From Eubacteriaceae bacterium (lineage in GTDB: Bacteria > Bacillota > Clostridia > Peptostreptococcales > Anaerovoracaceae): a stretch of DNA of 64,000 nt. Below, piece by piece: positions 17,518 through 26,890 of the stretch. Location of the stretch: NCBI GenBank assembly GCA_902362805.1, contig CABIXY010000002.1, positions 496,001 to 560,000 on the forward strand, given 5' to 3'. Position 1 is the stretch's first letter, and every line of letters starts with the position of its first letter. Below the pieces are notes generated by a model, which ran no database searches, was not told where the DNA came from, and saw nothing but the letters and a program-made list of their open reading frames with translations. The position numbers were made by a program, and so were the translations under genes.

Positions 17518-17955
17518 ATGGAAGAACATACCTTATTTCACGTTAAAAAGAGAACACTGCTGTGTATTGCGGGATGCGTCTGGCTGGCAGCTGGAATCAA
17601 TGTGGCCAGACTGGGCATTTTGTCTTATATGGAGTATCGGATCACCTGGATTCATATCTTGCTGTCCCTTGCGGTATTCTGTATCTTTGGCTTGATGTTT
17701 TATGGAATGTCGGTCAAGCATTCCAGGCGAATTCTCGGTTATGAACAGGAGAAACGGCCCTTCTGGCATTTTTTTGACATAAAGTCTTACTGCATCATGT
17801 GTTTTATGATGGGCGGGGGTATCTGGCTTCGTTCATCTGGTCTGGCACCGGGATTGTTCATCGGCTTTTTTTACACTGGACTTGGCTGTGCGTTGGCATT
17901 GGCGGGAATTTTGTTCTGGATAAATTTTTTCAGGCTGAAGCCAGGAACGTGTTAG
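17518..17955 (+). CDS. Hypothetical membrane protein
   Basis: The 145-aa product has four predicted membrane helices (about 15-35, 42-62, 88-105, 112-138). I recognise no family. It begins 9 bp after the DUF2871 gene with an AGGAGG-like site, so the two probably form one TetR-controlled unit. HWHFFDIKSYCIMC-type aromatic and cysteine residues near residues 80-95 are the only distinctive feature. Confidence 0.72.
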   Translation: MEEHTLFHVKKRTLLCIAGCVWLAAGINVARLGILSYMEYRITWIHILLSLAVFCIFGLMFYGMSVKHSRRILGYEQEKRPFWHFFDIKSYCIMCFMMGGGIWLRSSGLAPGLFIGFFYTGLGCALALAGILFWINFFRLKPGTC

Positions 17956-17966
17956 CATAAATTTAA

Positions 17967-18008
17967 AATTCTCATACTCCTCCAAGGAAAGGGTATGAGA
18001 ATTTTTTG
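17967..18008. terminator. Terminator between convergent genes
   Basis: The stem AAATTCTCATAC/GTATGAGAATTT, with loop and trailing T-run, separates the membrane-protein operon from recN on the minus strand. Confidence 0.75.
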
Positions 18009-18029
18009 ATTGTACTAGATGTGGTGTAT

Positions 18030-19667
18030 TTACTTAGCAGCTCCCTTTTTTAAGGCGGAGGCGATCAACTCCCGTGCACTGGCTCGCGTGGTTTCTGTGA
18101 TATTTTCTCCACCTAAAAGTCTGGCGATTTCATCGACGACTTCTGCTTCAGGCAGCCTGTCTACATGAGTATAAGTGCTGTTTTCATCGGATTCTTTCTG
18201 AATGCGGTAATTGGCATCTCCGTTGGCTGCAATCTGGGGCAGATGGGTGATGCAGATAATCTGATGATTTTGGGAAATCTCCCGCAGCTTGCGTCCGACG
18301 ATGCTGGCTGTAATGCCACTGATTCCGGCATCGATTTCGTCAAAGATCATAGTAGGGATGTTATCGTAGGTTCCCGTGATGTTTTTGATTGCCAGCATGA
18401 TCCTGGATATCTCACCGCCAGAAGCGATTTTGACAAGTGGTTTTAACGGCTCGCCTTTGTTGGTGGTAATCAAAATTTCCACAATATCGTTGCCGTCGGG
18501 GCTGATTTCGCCGGGGCTTTTAAAATCTATGGACAACCTCGCTTCTCCAAAGTTGAGGTCGTGGAGTTCTTTTTCAATAGACTTTTCCAGCATAGAGGCG
18601 CTCAAACGTCTTGCCTTAGTCAGCAGATCAGCTTGCTTCTTCAGACTCTCATAACATCTAGCCGTTTCTTTTTCGAGAGAAGCTTTTACTTCGTCAAAGT
18701 TCTCAATTTGATTCAATTCCTCACTGATGCGATCCCGATAAGCCAAAATCTCCTCTACATTGCTGCCGTATTTCTTTTTTAGGTTTTCAATTAAATCCAA
18801 CCGGGAGATGGCCTGATCCAGTTCCTCTGGCGTGAAGGTGATTTTTTCTCTGATATCACGTAGAGCGGAAGAGATGTCTTCCATCCGATAATACATGTCG
18901 GCAAATTCTTCCGTGAGAGCGGAAACCTCTTTGGAATACTCGCAAATCCCCTGCAAAGCGCGTAAGCTGCCGCCTAATGCTGACATAGCGCTGGCCTCGC
19001 CTTCGTTGAGCAGACCATAGGCGGTTTCAATACCGGCGAAGATTTTTTCACTGTTTTGCAGCAGGGAAATTCGTTCTGCCAGTTCCTCGTCCTCGCCGGG
19101 CTTCAAGTCGGCCTTGTCGATTTCGCTCTTCTCAAAACGATAGAAGTCCATTTTCTTTAAATTATCAGCTTCCATGTTCAGCAGTTTGTTCAGCTTTGAC
19201 TTTACTTCGTGATACTTTTGGTAAGCGGTGTCAAAAGCGCTGCGAAGAGGTGAAATCTTATCTGCGTGATAGCTGTCTACCAGACGGATGTGATTTTCTG
19301 CATTGAGGAGAGATTGGTTATCATATTGTCCATGGATATCGGCCAGCTTGCGGCAGGTCTCCGATAATTCGCCCAGAGTCACCAGCTGTCCGTTGAGTTT
19401 GCAAAGGTTCTTGCCTGCGGCGGAGACTTCCCGAGTAATGACGATTTCCTCTCCGTTCAGTTCGCCTGCCAGTTGCACAACCGCTTTGCCGGCACCGTGA
19501 CGGACAAAAGCAGAATCAGCCCTGCTCCCCAGAGCAAGGCTAATAGCTTCGATCACTATGGATTTTCCGCTTCCGGTTTCACCAGTGATGATATTCAGAC
19601 CCTCTTCAAAATCGATTTCTGTATTCTCAATAATAGCAAAATTGTTAATACTGATGTGATTGATCAT
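18030..19667 (-). CDS. recN: DNA repair protein RecN
   Basis: This 545-aa SMC-like ATPase is close to the usual length. It has the N-terminal Walker A GETGSGKS (about 31-38), long coiled coils (about 150-350) and a C-terminal ABC signature region (LVKIASGGEISRIMLAIK) with Walker B MIFDEIDAGISG, then CITHLPQIAA. RecN acts early in double-strand-break repair. Its start overlaps the end of argR by 4 bp, a common argR-recN arrangement in Firmicutes. Confidence 0.96.
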   Translation of the reverse strand: MINHISINNFAIIENTEIDFEEGLNIITGETGSGKSIVIEAISLALGSRADSAFVRHGAGKAVVQLAGELNGEEIVITREVSAAGKNLCKLNGQLVTLGELSETCRKLADIHGQYDNQSLLNAENHIRLVDSYHADKISPLRSAFDTAYQKYHEVKSKLNKLLNMEADNLKKMDFYRFEKSEIDKADLKPGEDEELAERISLLQNSEKIFAGIETAYGLLNEGEASAMSALGGSLRALQGICEYSKEVSALTEEFADMYYRMEDISSALRDIREKITFTPEELDQAISRLDLIENLKKKYGSNVEEILAYRDRISEELNQIENFDEVKASLEKETARCYESLKKQADLLTKARRLSASMLEKSIEKELHDLNFGEARLSIDFKSPGEISPDGNDIVEILITTNKGEPLKPLVKIASGGEISRIMLAIKNITGTYDNIPTMIFDEIDAGISGITASIVGRKLREISQNHQIICITHLPQIAANGDANYRIQKESDENSTYTHVDRLPEAEVVDEIARLLGGENITETTRASARELIASALKKGAAK

Positions 19668-20131
19668 TGTCCTTTTGACCTCATGATTAACATATCGTTA
19701 AAAATAGCCATAATTTCTTCTACGTGTTCCTCTTTGTCGATGATGAGGAGCAGTGTATTATCTCCTGCCACAGAACCTACCACGTGGGGCAGTCCGATAC
19801 AATCGACTGCCTCGCCTGCAGCTGGTCCGCAGCCGGACAATGTTTTGATTACAATTAAATTCTGAGCGGATGCAAAGGACGTAATCGTCTCTCTGAAAAT
19901 CTTGACGAATCTGTCAGAAATCGGTGCATCCTGTCTGGCGCTGACTGCATACTTGTATTTGCCTGTAGAGGACAATACCTTGATCAGCTGTAATTCCTTG
20001 ATATCTCTGGAAATGGTTGCCTGGGTAACTTCGAATCCTTCAGCCTTCAGCATGGCAGCCAGTTTGTCCTGTGTTTCTATCTCATTGTTTGCTATAAGTT
20101 CCAATATCTTGTTTTGTCTTGAATAGCGCAT
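19664..20131 (-). CDS. argR: Arginine repressor ArgR
   Basis: A 155-aa protein from the preferred start (MRYSRQNKIL), chosen because AAGGAG lies 7 bp upstream of it; a longer frame begins at 20158. The N-terminal winged HTH (about 5-65) is followed by the C-terminal oligomerisation/arginine-binding domain (GCGPAAGEAVDCIG, then GDNTLLLIID). ArgR represses arginine biosynthesis and activates catabolism with arginine as co-repressor. It is co-transcribed with recN. Confidence 0.94.
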   Translation of the reverse strand: MRYSRQNKILELIANNEIETQDKLAAMLKAEGFEVTQATISRDIKELQLIKVLSSTGKYKYAVSARQDAPISDRFVKIFRETITSFASAQNLIVIKTLSGCGPAAGEAVDCIGLPHVVGSVAGDNTLLLIIDKEEHVEEIMAIFNDMLIMRSKGQ

Positions 20132-20450
20132 GATGTTCTCCTTTAACCGTATAATCAAATCCTAAATTCATGTATGATTATACCATGGTATACATCAAAA
20201 AGAAAGAATAAATATTATTTGAGAGAGACAAAAAAGCCGAGGATTTAGGCGCATAGCTGTTTTTTGCCTTATTTTTTAACGGTTGCCGTTGTCACTGTAT
20301 ATGATGCATAATTGTTTGTAAAATATTACCAAAATATCTTTAAGACATGCCTTTTGTGGACAAACGTACGTTCTTGTGGTATACTATAATTTAATTTCAT
20401 TAAGTCTATTAGAGTTAATGGTAAGTCGAAAAGAGAAGCAGGTGAATGAT

Positions 20451-21239
20451 ATGACAGAACGATATGAGCCACCCTTTTCCATGACAGAGAGTATTATGAA
20501 CATGGTGATTGAGATTGGTGAACTGACAGGACAGATTACCGCACATGATCAGTTGTCAACCAATCCGAGGCTGCGTCGCGAAAATAGAATCAAGACGATC
20601 CATTCATCTTTGGCAATTGAGAACAACACGCTGTCCTTAGGGCAGGTTACAGCTGTCATAGAAGGAAAAAAAGTGTTAGCACCACCGCAGGATATACGGG
20701 AAGTAAAAAATGCTTATGAAGCTTATGAAAGATTGCAGAACCTGAATCCGTACTCTTTAGAAGATTTGTTAGAAGCCCATCGTTATATGATGAGCGGGTT
20801 AATAAAGGAAGCAGGTGTATTCAGGAGCAAAAATGCAGGCGTATATAGCGGGACAGAGCTGATTCACGCAGGATCACCGGCAAACTATGTCCCGGAGTTA
20901 ATGTATAATCTCTTTACTTGGATGAGGAATTCACAAATACACCTTTTGATAAAGTCCTGTATTTTTCATTATGAATTTGAATTTATCCATCCTTTTGCCG
21001 ATGGTAACGGACGGACAGGAAGACTTTGGCATTCATTGCTATTACAAAAATGGCAGTCTTTTTTCGCTTGGCTTCCAGTAGAAACGATGATTCACGAACA
21101 TCAGGAAGCATATTATGAAGCCATCAATGCTTCCAATACGGCTTGCGAATGTACCATATTTGTAGAGTTCATGCTCGGGATGATTAAGTCTACATTGGAA
21201 GAAATTGTAGACAGCCAAGGTGTATATCAGGACAATTGA
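20451..21239 (+). CDS. Fic-family protein, class II (auto-inhibited)
   Basis: The Fic core motif HPFADGNGRTGR (about residue 180) is fully canonical, so AMP (or other NMP) transfer is expected. The N-terminal inhibitory helix has the S/T-x-x-x-E-G/N motif as SLAIEN (about residue 47), which places it in class II, where the protein blocks its own ATP site. The 262-aa start at 20451 (MTERYEPPF) is preferred; the longer GTG frame from 20376 would begin inside a TATAAT promoter box. It is a single gene between argR and the ruv operon. Confidence 0.9.
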   Translation: MTERYEPPFSMTESIMNMVIEIGELTGQITAHDQLSTNPRLRRENRIKTIHSSLAIENNTLSLGQVTAVIEGKKVLAPPQDIREVKNAYEAYERLQNLNPYSLEDLLEAHRYMMSGLIKEAGVFRSKNAGVYSGTELIHAGSPANYVPELMYNLFTWMRNSQIHLLIKSCIFHYEFEFIHPFADGNGRTGRLWHSLLLQKWQSFFAWLPVETMIHEHQEAYYEAINASNTACECTIFVEFMLGMIKSTLEEIVDSQGVYQDN

Positions 21240-21290
21240 GTATAAGGGAAATAGAGTGAGAAAGTCACCTTATAATTAGAAAGGATCAGA

Positions 21291-21791
21291 ATGCGTATAT
21301 TAGGAATTGACCCGGGATACGCCATTTTAGGATGGGGTATTTTGGACATGAAGGGAAATCATTTTTCTGTTGTCGATTACGGAGCCGTCACCACCGATGC
21401 CAAGATGGAGATGCCCCAGAGACTGCAGCATCTATATACAGAACTTACCGCCATTATCGAACAGTATCGACCGGAAGAGGCTTCTATAGAAGAACTCTTT
21501 TTTAACAACAATGCCAAGACGGCCATTATGGTGGGACAAGCCAGAGGCGTTGCTGTTTTAGCCTGTGTCAACGGAGGACTTGAAATCAGCGAATACACGC
21601 CCCTGCAGATCAAACAGGCTTTGGTAGGATACGGACGGGCCGACAAAAAACAGGTACAGGCCATGGTAAAAGCAGTCCTCAACCTGAGCGAAGTGCCAAA
21701 GCCGGATGATACGGCGGATGCAGTGGCGGCAGCCATCTGTCACGGCCATTCCGCGGGTAATCGAGTGAGAAAGTTATTGAAAGTCAAGTAA
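21291..21791 (+). CDS. ruvC: Holliday junction endonuclease RuvC
   Basis: This 166-aa RNase H-fold resolvase has the N-terminal motif [16 protein letters not shown] with the first catalytic Asp7. The further acidic residues (IEELFF about 67, and [14 protein letters not shown] about 140-150) are in place. It is the first gene of a ruvC-ruvA-ruvB-queA run with short gaps. Confidence 0.96.
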   Translation: MRILGIDPGYAILGWGILDMKGNHFSVVDYGAVTTDAKMEMPQRLQHLYTELTAIIEQYRPEEASIEELFFNNNAKTAIMVGQARGVAVLACVNGGLEISEYTPLQIKQALVGYGRADKKQVQAMVKAVLNLSEVPKPDDTADAVAAAICHGHSAGNRVRKLLKVK

Positions 21792-21809
21792 TAGATTAAG
21801 AGGAAACAT

Positions 21810-22403
21810 ATGATTAGATTTATCAAAGGTATTTTTCATCCGGGGCTTTCAGGTTCCGTAATCATAGAAACAGCGTCTGGAATGGGGTTCGAGGTGAACA
21901 TTCCCGCTAATTCCAGTCTTTACAAGAATCTGGAAGGGGAAGAGGTCAAAGTGTACACTTCTATGATTGTGCGGGAAGACGACGTCAGCCTCTACGGCTT
22001 TTCCGACAAAGAGAATCTGGAACTATTCGAACTGCTGATCACGGTCAACGGTATCGGTGCGAAGGCGGGCATGTCCATCATGAGCGCCCTTCCTCCGTCA
22101 GAGCTGAAGCGTGCCATTGCTATGGGAGACGTCAAAGCCATTTCTGCAGCCAACGGCGTGGGCAAAAAGACGGCAGAGCGGGTTATACTGGAACTGAAAG
22201 ATAAAGTGGGAACCTTTGACGATGATGTTCTGGCGGAGAGTGACGTATTTGTCCCTGCCAGCGATGAACGAAGCGAAGCCGTTGCAGCGCTCATCGCTTT
22301 GGGATACACCAAGAACGAGGCTGCCGATGCAGTGGGAAAAGTCAAGAAAGAAGACCTGACCTGCGAAGAATACATTAAAAACGCACTGAAAAACTTATTT
22401 TAG
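21810..22403 (+). CDS. ruvA: Holliday junction branch migration subunit RuvA
   Basis: The 197-aa protein has the N-terminal OB fold, tandem helix-hairpin-helix motifs (LLITVNGIGAKAGMSI and ISAANGVGKKTAERVILELKDK) and a C-terminal UBA-like RuvB-contact domain (EAVAALIALGYTKNEA). It forms the tetramer that holds the junction for RuvB. Its ATG follows ruvC by 18 bp. Confidence 0.97.
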   Translation: MIRFIKGIFHPGLSGSVIIETASGMGFEVNIPANSSLYKNLEGEEVKVYTSMIVREDDVSLYGFSDKENLELFELLITVNGIGAKAGMSIMSALPPSELKRAIAMGDVKAISAANGVGKKTAERVILELKDKVGTFDDDVLAESDVFVPASDERSEAVAALIALGYTKNEAADAVGKVKKEDLTCEEYIKNALKNLF

Positions 22404-22413
22404 GGGATAGAAT

Positions 22414-23466
22414 ATGAGTGAAGAGAGAATTACACAGTCCAGTGCCGCGCCTATGGAGGAGAAACAGGAGACGACCCTAAGACCGCAGCATTTGGAGGAC
22501 TTTATCGGACAGAAGACCGCCAAAGAGAATCTGAGGATCTTCATAGAGGCGGCGAAACTGCGAGGGGAACCGCTGGATCACGTCCTTTTTTACGGACCGC
22601 CCGGTCTGGGCAAGACGACTCTGGCAGGAATCATCGCTAACGAGTTAGGCGTCGATATCAAAATCACTTCTGGACCTGCTATCGAAAGAGCAGGGGATCT
22701 GGCTGCGATCCTGACCAATCTCAACGAAAATGACGTGCTCTTTATCGACGAGATTCACAGGCTGAACCGTTCCGTAGAAGAGGTGCTATATTCTGCCATG
22801 GAGGATTTTGCCCTGGACATCATCATCGGCAAAGGACCTTCTGCCAGATCCATCCGTCTCGATATCGCCAAGTTCACTTTGATCGGGGCGACCACAAGAG
22901 CAGGAAGTCTGTCAGCGCCGCTGCGCGACCGTTTTGGCGTGATCAGCAAATTTGAACTGTATGACACAGAGGAACTGGCAGAAATCATCAGACGTTCTGC
23001 CAGCCTTTTGAATATCGAGACTGATACCGATTCCCTCTGCGAGATGGCAAAATGCTCTCGCGGGACGCCTCGTGTAGCCAACAGGCTGCTGAAACGAATG
23101 CGAGACTTTTCGCAAGTTCGCGGAAGTGGCGTCATAGACGCTGAAATTACGAGAAAAGGACTGGCGGCTCTGGGTGTAGACGAGCTGGGCTTGGAACGGC
23201 TCGACCGGGAGATTTTGACCACGATTATTGAACGATTCAACGGCGGTCCCGTGGGAATCGATACGATTGCGGCCTCTATCGGAGAGGAACGGGTCACCAT
23301 CGAAGACGCTTACGAGCCTTACCTGATTCAATCGGGACTTTTGTACCGCACCCAGAAGGGGAGGATGGTATCCCAGCTGGGTTACAGACACATGGGCCTT
23401 GACTTTCCTGGGACAGAAGACGAAGCTGAACCGGAAGAAGAGGCTGTACAAGAAAAATTATTTTGA
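22414..23466 (+). CDS. ruvB: Holliday junction ATPase RuvB
   Basis: This 350-aa AAA+ motor has Walker [13 protein letters not shown] (about 66), Walker [10 protein letters not shown] (about 110), sensor 1 ([17 protein letters not shown]) and a C-terminal winged helix ([14 protein letters not shown]). It drives branch migration with RuvA. It begins 10 bp after ruvA; an acidic tail follows the conserved domain. Confidence 0.97.
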   Translation: MSEERITQSSAAPMEEKQETTLRPQHLEDFIGQKTAKENLRIFIEAAKLRGEPLDHVLFYGPPGLGKTTLAGIIANELGVDIKITSGPAIERAGDLAAILTNLNENDVLFIDEIHRLNRSVEEVLYSAMEDFALDIIIGKGPSARSIRLDIAKFTLIGATTRAGSLSAPLRDRFGVISKFELYDTEELAEIIRRSASLLNIETDTDSLCEMAKCSRGTPRVANRLLKRMRDFSQVRGSGVIDAEITRKGLAALGVDELGLERLDREILTTIIERFNGGPVGIDTIAASIGEERVTIEDAYEPYLIQSGLLYRTQKGRMVSQLGYRHMGLDFPGTEDEAEPEEEAVQEKLF

Positions 23467-23487
23467 TAGCAGAACGGAGCATATACG

Positions 23488-24531
23488 ATGAAAATAGACG
23501 AATTTGATTACGAACTGCCCAAAGAACTGATCGCGCAGAAACCGTCAGAGAAGCGGGATGTCTGCCGCATGATGGTTCTGGACAGGCAGAAGGGCACCAT
23601 TACACATCAACATTTTTTTGATGTCATCGACTATCTCAACGCAGGAGACTGTTTGGTGCTGAACAATTCCAAAGTACTTCCGGCCAGACTCTTCGGAGAG
23701 AAAGAAGGCACTGGGGCAAAAATAGAGTTTTTGCTGATTAAGAGAATAGAAGGGGATAGATGGGAGACCATGGTCAAGCCGGGTAAACGTCTGAAACCGG
23801 GGGATTCCGTTACTTTCAGCGACCATTTCCGGGCGGATATTTTGGACTATGGTCCTGACGGCACCAGGATTGCAGAGTTCCGGTATGACGGCATCTTCAT
23901 GGAACGTCTGGAGGAACTGGGCAAAATGCCTCTGCCTCCATATATCGAACGGGAAAGCACCTTAGAAGATAAGGATATGTACCAGACAGTTTACTGCAAA
24001 GAGGAAGGTTCCGTGGCGGCGCCGACGGCGGGGCTCCACTTTACAGAAGAACTGCTGCAAAAAGCCCAGGACAAGGGGGTGCGACTGGCTTATGTGACGC
24101 TCCACGTGGGCATCGGGACCTTCCGTCCGGTCAAATGTGAGAATGTGGAAGACCATCACATGCACTTTGAGGAATACTTTGTCGATGAAGAAACAGCAAA
24201 GATCATCAACGAGACGATCCTTGCGGGGGGCAGAATCATCTCCGTGGGGACAACATCCACTAGAACCTTAGAAAGTGCGGCTTATCACGACGAGGGCTCC
24301 GGCAAGAATCTGATTCGGGCGGGAGAGGGAAGCACAGGTATCTTCATCTACCCCGGCTATGAGTACAAGGTAGTGGATGCGCTGATCACTAACTTCCATC
24401 TTCCAAAATCTACCTTGCTGATGCTGATTTCTGCATTATACGACCGGGAAAAAATCCTGGAAGCCTATCAGGCTGCCGTGGAGGAGAAGTACCGGTTTTT
24501 CAGCTATGGCGACGCCATGCTGATTCAGTAA
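23488..24531 (+). CDS. queA: S-adenosylmethionine:tRNA ribosyltransferase-isomerase
   Basis: The 347-aa protein is full length, with family landmarks [14 protein letters not shown] at the N-terminus, [13 protein letters not shown] (about 178), [10 protein letters not shown] and [10 protein letters not shown]. It transfers the ribosyl group of SAM to preQ1 at tRNA position 34 to make epoxyqueuosine. It is the last gene of the ruv operon, a common arrangement. The tgt gene of the same pathway lies at 50887. Confidence 0.97.
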   Translation: MKIDEFDYELPKELIAQKPSEKRDVCRMMVLDRQKGTITHQHFFDVIDYLNAGDCLVLNNSKVLPARLFGEKEGTGAKIEFLLIKRIEGDRWETMVKPGKRLKPGDSVTFSDHFRADILDYGPDGTRIAEFRYDGIFMERLEELGKMPLPPYIERESTLEDKDMYQTVYCKEEGSVAAPTAGLHFTEELLQKAQDKGVRLAYVTLHVGIGTFRPVKCENVEDHHMHFEEYFVDEETAKIINETILAGGRIISVGTTSTRTLESAAYHDEGSGKNLIRAGEGSTGIFIYPGYEYKVVDALITNFHLPKSTLLMLISALYDREKILEAYQAAVEEKYRFFSYGDAMLIQ

Positions 24532-24576
24532 GTGAGAATTAGAGTGCAGATACAAGCAAAGACTATGTACTGGAGG

Positions 24577-24610
24577 GTTATCATGTCAACTTAGCAAGAT
24601 GAGATAACCT
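24577..24610. repeat. Inverted repeat at the left edge of the accessory island
   Basis: GGTTATC and GATAACC face each other across about 20 bp, just after queA and before the structured element. It has no T-run, so it is not an obvious terminator. Confidence 0.4.
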
Positions 24611-24628
24611 ACAAAAAAGAATAAGCGA

Positions 24629-24747
24629 TTGATTTGAGGTTATAATATGATATAATACACGCATCAATCCTACGACCTTGTCGCAAGGAAGCGTTCATTG
24701 AATCATGAATTTCGATTGTATTTCCAAAGGAATATTCATGATATAAT
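24629..24747 (+). repeat. Structured intergenic element, copy 1
   Basis: A promoter-like TTGATT-N16-TATAAT (24629-24656) is followed by an 85-nt segment and a second TATAAT (24742-24747). Predicted stems: ACGC 24659-24662 with GCGT 24691-24694; CGAC 24673-24676 with GTCG 24680-24683; and ATCATGAAT 24702-24710 with ATTCATGAT 24734-24742. A second copy at 54392-54489 keeps each pairing with different bases. It directly precedes the antitoxin/Fic pair. Confidence 0.7.
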
Positions 24748-24774
24748 AAAAGGTAAAAGCGAGGCATGATTTTT

Positions 24775-25299
24775 ATGGATTATATGGTTTTATCGGAATA
24801 TAAAAATTTGCTTGAACGCAAATTAAAGTTGGAGACAGAGCTACAGTCCCTTGTGCGTGGCTACATTTCAAAAAAGACGATTAAGGGAAACACTTACTGC
24901 TATCTGCAGAATAGGGCTGACGGAAAACTGACAAGTCAATATTTAAAGAACGAGGACGTTGGTACGGTCACAGAACAGATTGCACGTCGCAAACAATATG
25001 AGGCAGAATTACCAAAGCTAAAAGCTCGTCTCAGTGAACTGGAACAAGCTGCGGAGTTACTTGGGAAAAATATCAGTCGGCAACTCATGCTTTTGAAGCT
25101 TAGTACAGGGATGGATAGTTTGACAGCGGATCAAAAGAAGCAAAGTACGTCCTTTGCCAGTGCTATGAACGCTGTCGAGGGAATCTCAGTCAGCGAACAA
25201 ACAGCGCAGGATATTGCAGCCTGGCAAAACGGAAGCAAACCTTTCCTTTCGATTTTTGAAGCGACGCTCAAGAGGTATGGTTTCTCTGCGGAGGTGTGA
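24775..25299 (+). CDS. Putative antitoxin with VbhA-like C-terminal motif, partner of the Fic protein
   Basis: The N-terminal ~115 residues form charged helices with coiled-coil character (LERKLKLETELQSL; YEAELPKLKARLSELEQA). The C-terminal ~55 residues resemble the small Fic antitoxin VbhA: an inhibitory-helix-like AMNAVEGI followed by a helical region ending in IFEATLKRYG. The conserved Ser/Thr of the S/T-x-x-x-E-G motif is Met here. The stop is one base before the Fic start, which supports a cognate pair. GAGG at 24761 favours the ATG at 24775 over 24766. The identification rests on motif and context. Confidence 0.6.
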   Translation: MDYMVLSEYKNLLERKLKLETELQSLVRGYISKKTIKGNTYCYLQNRADGKLTSQYLKNEDVGTVTEQIARRKQYEAELPKLKARLSELEQAAELLGKNISRQLMLLKLSTGMDSLTADQKKQSTSFASAMNAVEGISVSEQTAQDIAAWQNGSKPFLSIFEATLKRYGFSAEV

Positions 25300-25300
25300 A

Positions 25301-26041
25301 ATGCGAGCCCCCTATTTATATGATGACGCAGACGTACTAATAAATCTCGCGGACATCAAAGATTCGGAACTGTTGCGCAAGGCTGAGGCGGACATTACCA
25401 ATCTGGCGATGACAGGCATCTATAATCGGCAGTATGAGAAATTCAACACGGATACACTCAAAGATATCCACCGCACTATCTTTGGCCAGATTTATGATTG
25501 GGCGGGAGAGTTTCGCACCATCCAGATGATCAAGTCAGAAGACATTTTGGGCGGTGATACGGTGCGCTATGCATATCCCAAGGAGATTAAAAGGCAATTG
25601 GCAGTGTCGATGAAAGAAATTGCCAAACTGAAGCGAAACGGTCAGAATGACAAAGACGTTGTATTTCGCCTGGTCAGAATCATCGCCCAGATTTGGCAGA
25701 CGCACCCCTTTCGGGAAGGTAATACCCGCAGTGTTATCGTCTTTGCGGTATTGCTTGCCAAGTGGCTCGGGTTCGAGGTGGATCACGAACTATTTAAAGG
25801 GCATTCTGCTTATGTCCGCAGCGCCCTGGTTTGGGCATCGCAAGGAATGTACGCAAAGTATGAATATTTGGAACGTATTTTCTTTGATGCGATTCTCCAT
25901 GTCGAGATAACTTCTGATGAAAAGGATGTACCTGCCGCTGGGAAATATGAGAAGGTCGGCGACTACCTGGTACGGGATTACAAAGAGCGACCGCACGAAT
26001 ATCAGGATCATGAAAAATCCCAAAATAGGAGCAAGAAATGA
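25301..26041 (+). CDS. Fic/DOC-family toxin-like protein
   Basis: The 246-aa protein has a Fic domain with motif HPFREGNTRSV (about 147-157). The catalytic His and acidic metal ligand are present, while the second Gly of canonical GNGR is Thr, as in many clostridial Fic toxins. The flap region (GQIYDWAGEFRT) is intact. No inhibitory helix is seen in the protein itself, so it would be class I with its antitoxin encoded upstream. GGAGGTG ends 5 bp before this ATG. A basic tail (ENYKERPHEYQDHEKSQNRSKK-like) follows the domain. Confidence 0.82.
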   Translation: MRAPYLYDDADVLINLADIKDSELLRKAEADITNLAMTGIYNRQYEKFNTDTLKDIHRTIFGQIYDWAGEFRTIQMIKSEDILGGDTVRYAYPKEIKRQLAVSMKEIAKLKRNGQNDKDVVFRLVRIIAQIWQTHPFREGNTRSVIVFAVLLAKWLGFEVDHELFKGHSAYVRSALVWASQGMYAKYEYLERIFFDAILHVEITSDEKDVPAAGKYEKVGDYLVRDYKERPHEYQDHEKSQNRSKK

Positions 26042-26126
26042 TGAACGGGCAAAATAGATTTGATGGGATTCCAATAACATCTATGAATTTACTTACAGAT
26101 AGGGAAAATAGCAAGGGATGATAGAA

Positions 26127-26384
26127 ATGGATAAACAGACTTTCGCTTCCATAATCTAGAAGTATTGGTTTTTGGTAGAGTTTTTGGGTCAGTCCGATTT
26201 TCCTGTACAAAATCGGGAGGGACAGTGGTGGAAAACATATGCGGGGGAGTTAGAAGCATTCCGTAAGCTGCACAATACCTGCTGTCATTCCGAACCGCTG
26301 AAATGGTAACAAGAGAACGAATTAATACGTATCCTTTTTGATCTTCGGGCGTTTATGAAAACGCTGGTTGGCAACGTCTTATAA
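26127..26384 (+). pseudogene. Decayed ORF with two in-frame stops
   Basis: From an ATG with GGGATGATAG-type context the frame reads as protein-like sequence (KYWFLVEFLGQSDFP; QWWKTYAGELEAFRKLH; NELIRILFDLRAFMKTL), interrupted by TAG at 26157 and TAA at 26307. The aromatic and amphipathic pattern is gene-like rather than random. I cannot name the family. The rest of the 26042-26405 gap holds nothing else that I can see. Confidence 0.5.
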
Positions 26385-26405
26385 GGAAAGAAGAAATAAA
26401 GTAAT

Positions 26406-26843
26406 ATGTGTACGGAATGTTATGCTAATGAAAATAGAATAACTCCATTATTAAATCCGGTTGATTGCTTGGAAAATCATACCCAGTATATATGCGGAAC
26501 CTGTGGGCGGTGTATTTGTATTGAACACGACCCTAAACGAGGATTACAGCGCTGGAATTTTCCTTTTAAGTCACTGGAAATTGCAAAATTATATTTGCGT
26601 ACTGCTGATTACAGCGTGAAAAAGCCGTGTGGTATTTATGAGATAAGAAGTGACAATGGCAGACTTTCATATAAAATCTTTGCGGACAGTGAGGAATTAC
26701 AGTTATATCTGAAAAAGAATAAAGGAAAAACGTGTGAAAATATGGTCCCTGTTTTCGCTGTCAAAGAATACAAAGAATATGAAAATACGCAGATACGGAA
26801 ACTGACTCCAGATGAAATACAAAAATATATGTCAGAACGATAA
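26406..26843 (+). CDS. Cysteine-rich zinc-ribbon-like hypothetical protein
   Basis: The 145-aa protein has an N-terminal cluster of cysteines (CTECYANE, then ICGTCGRCICIEHD) that could bind zinc, followed by a small alpha/beta segment (LSYKIFADSEELQLYLKKNKGKTC). No known function is recognised. It lies in the accessory island, 48 bp before the first DUF3795 gene. Confidence 0.7.
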   Translation: MCTECYANENRITPLLNPVDCLENHTQYICGTCGRCICIEHDPKRGLQRWNFPFKSLEIAKLYLRTADYSVKKPCGIYEIRSDNGRLSYKIFADSEELQLYLKKNKGKTCENMVPVFAVKEYKEYENTQIRKLTPDEIQKYMSER

Positions 26844-26890
26844 AACATCGTTTGGTTTGGGCGTTTAAAGTTGGAAAGGGGCAATGGTTT

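Noticed and set aside
24659..24747. Known riboswitch (c-di-GMP, glnA, THF, guanidine)
   Set aside because: I compared remembered consensus cores and none fits the invariant stretch GCAAGGAAGCGTTCATTGAA or the three-stem layout.
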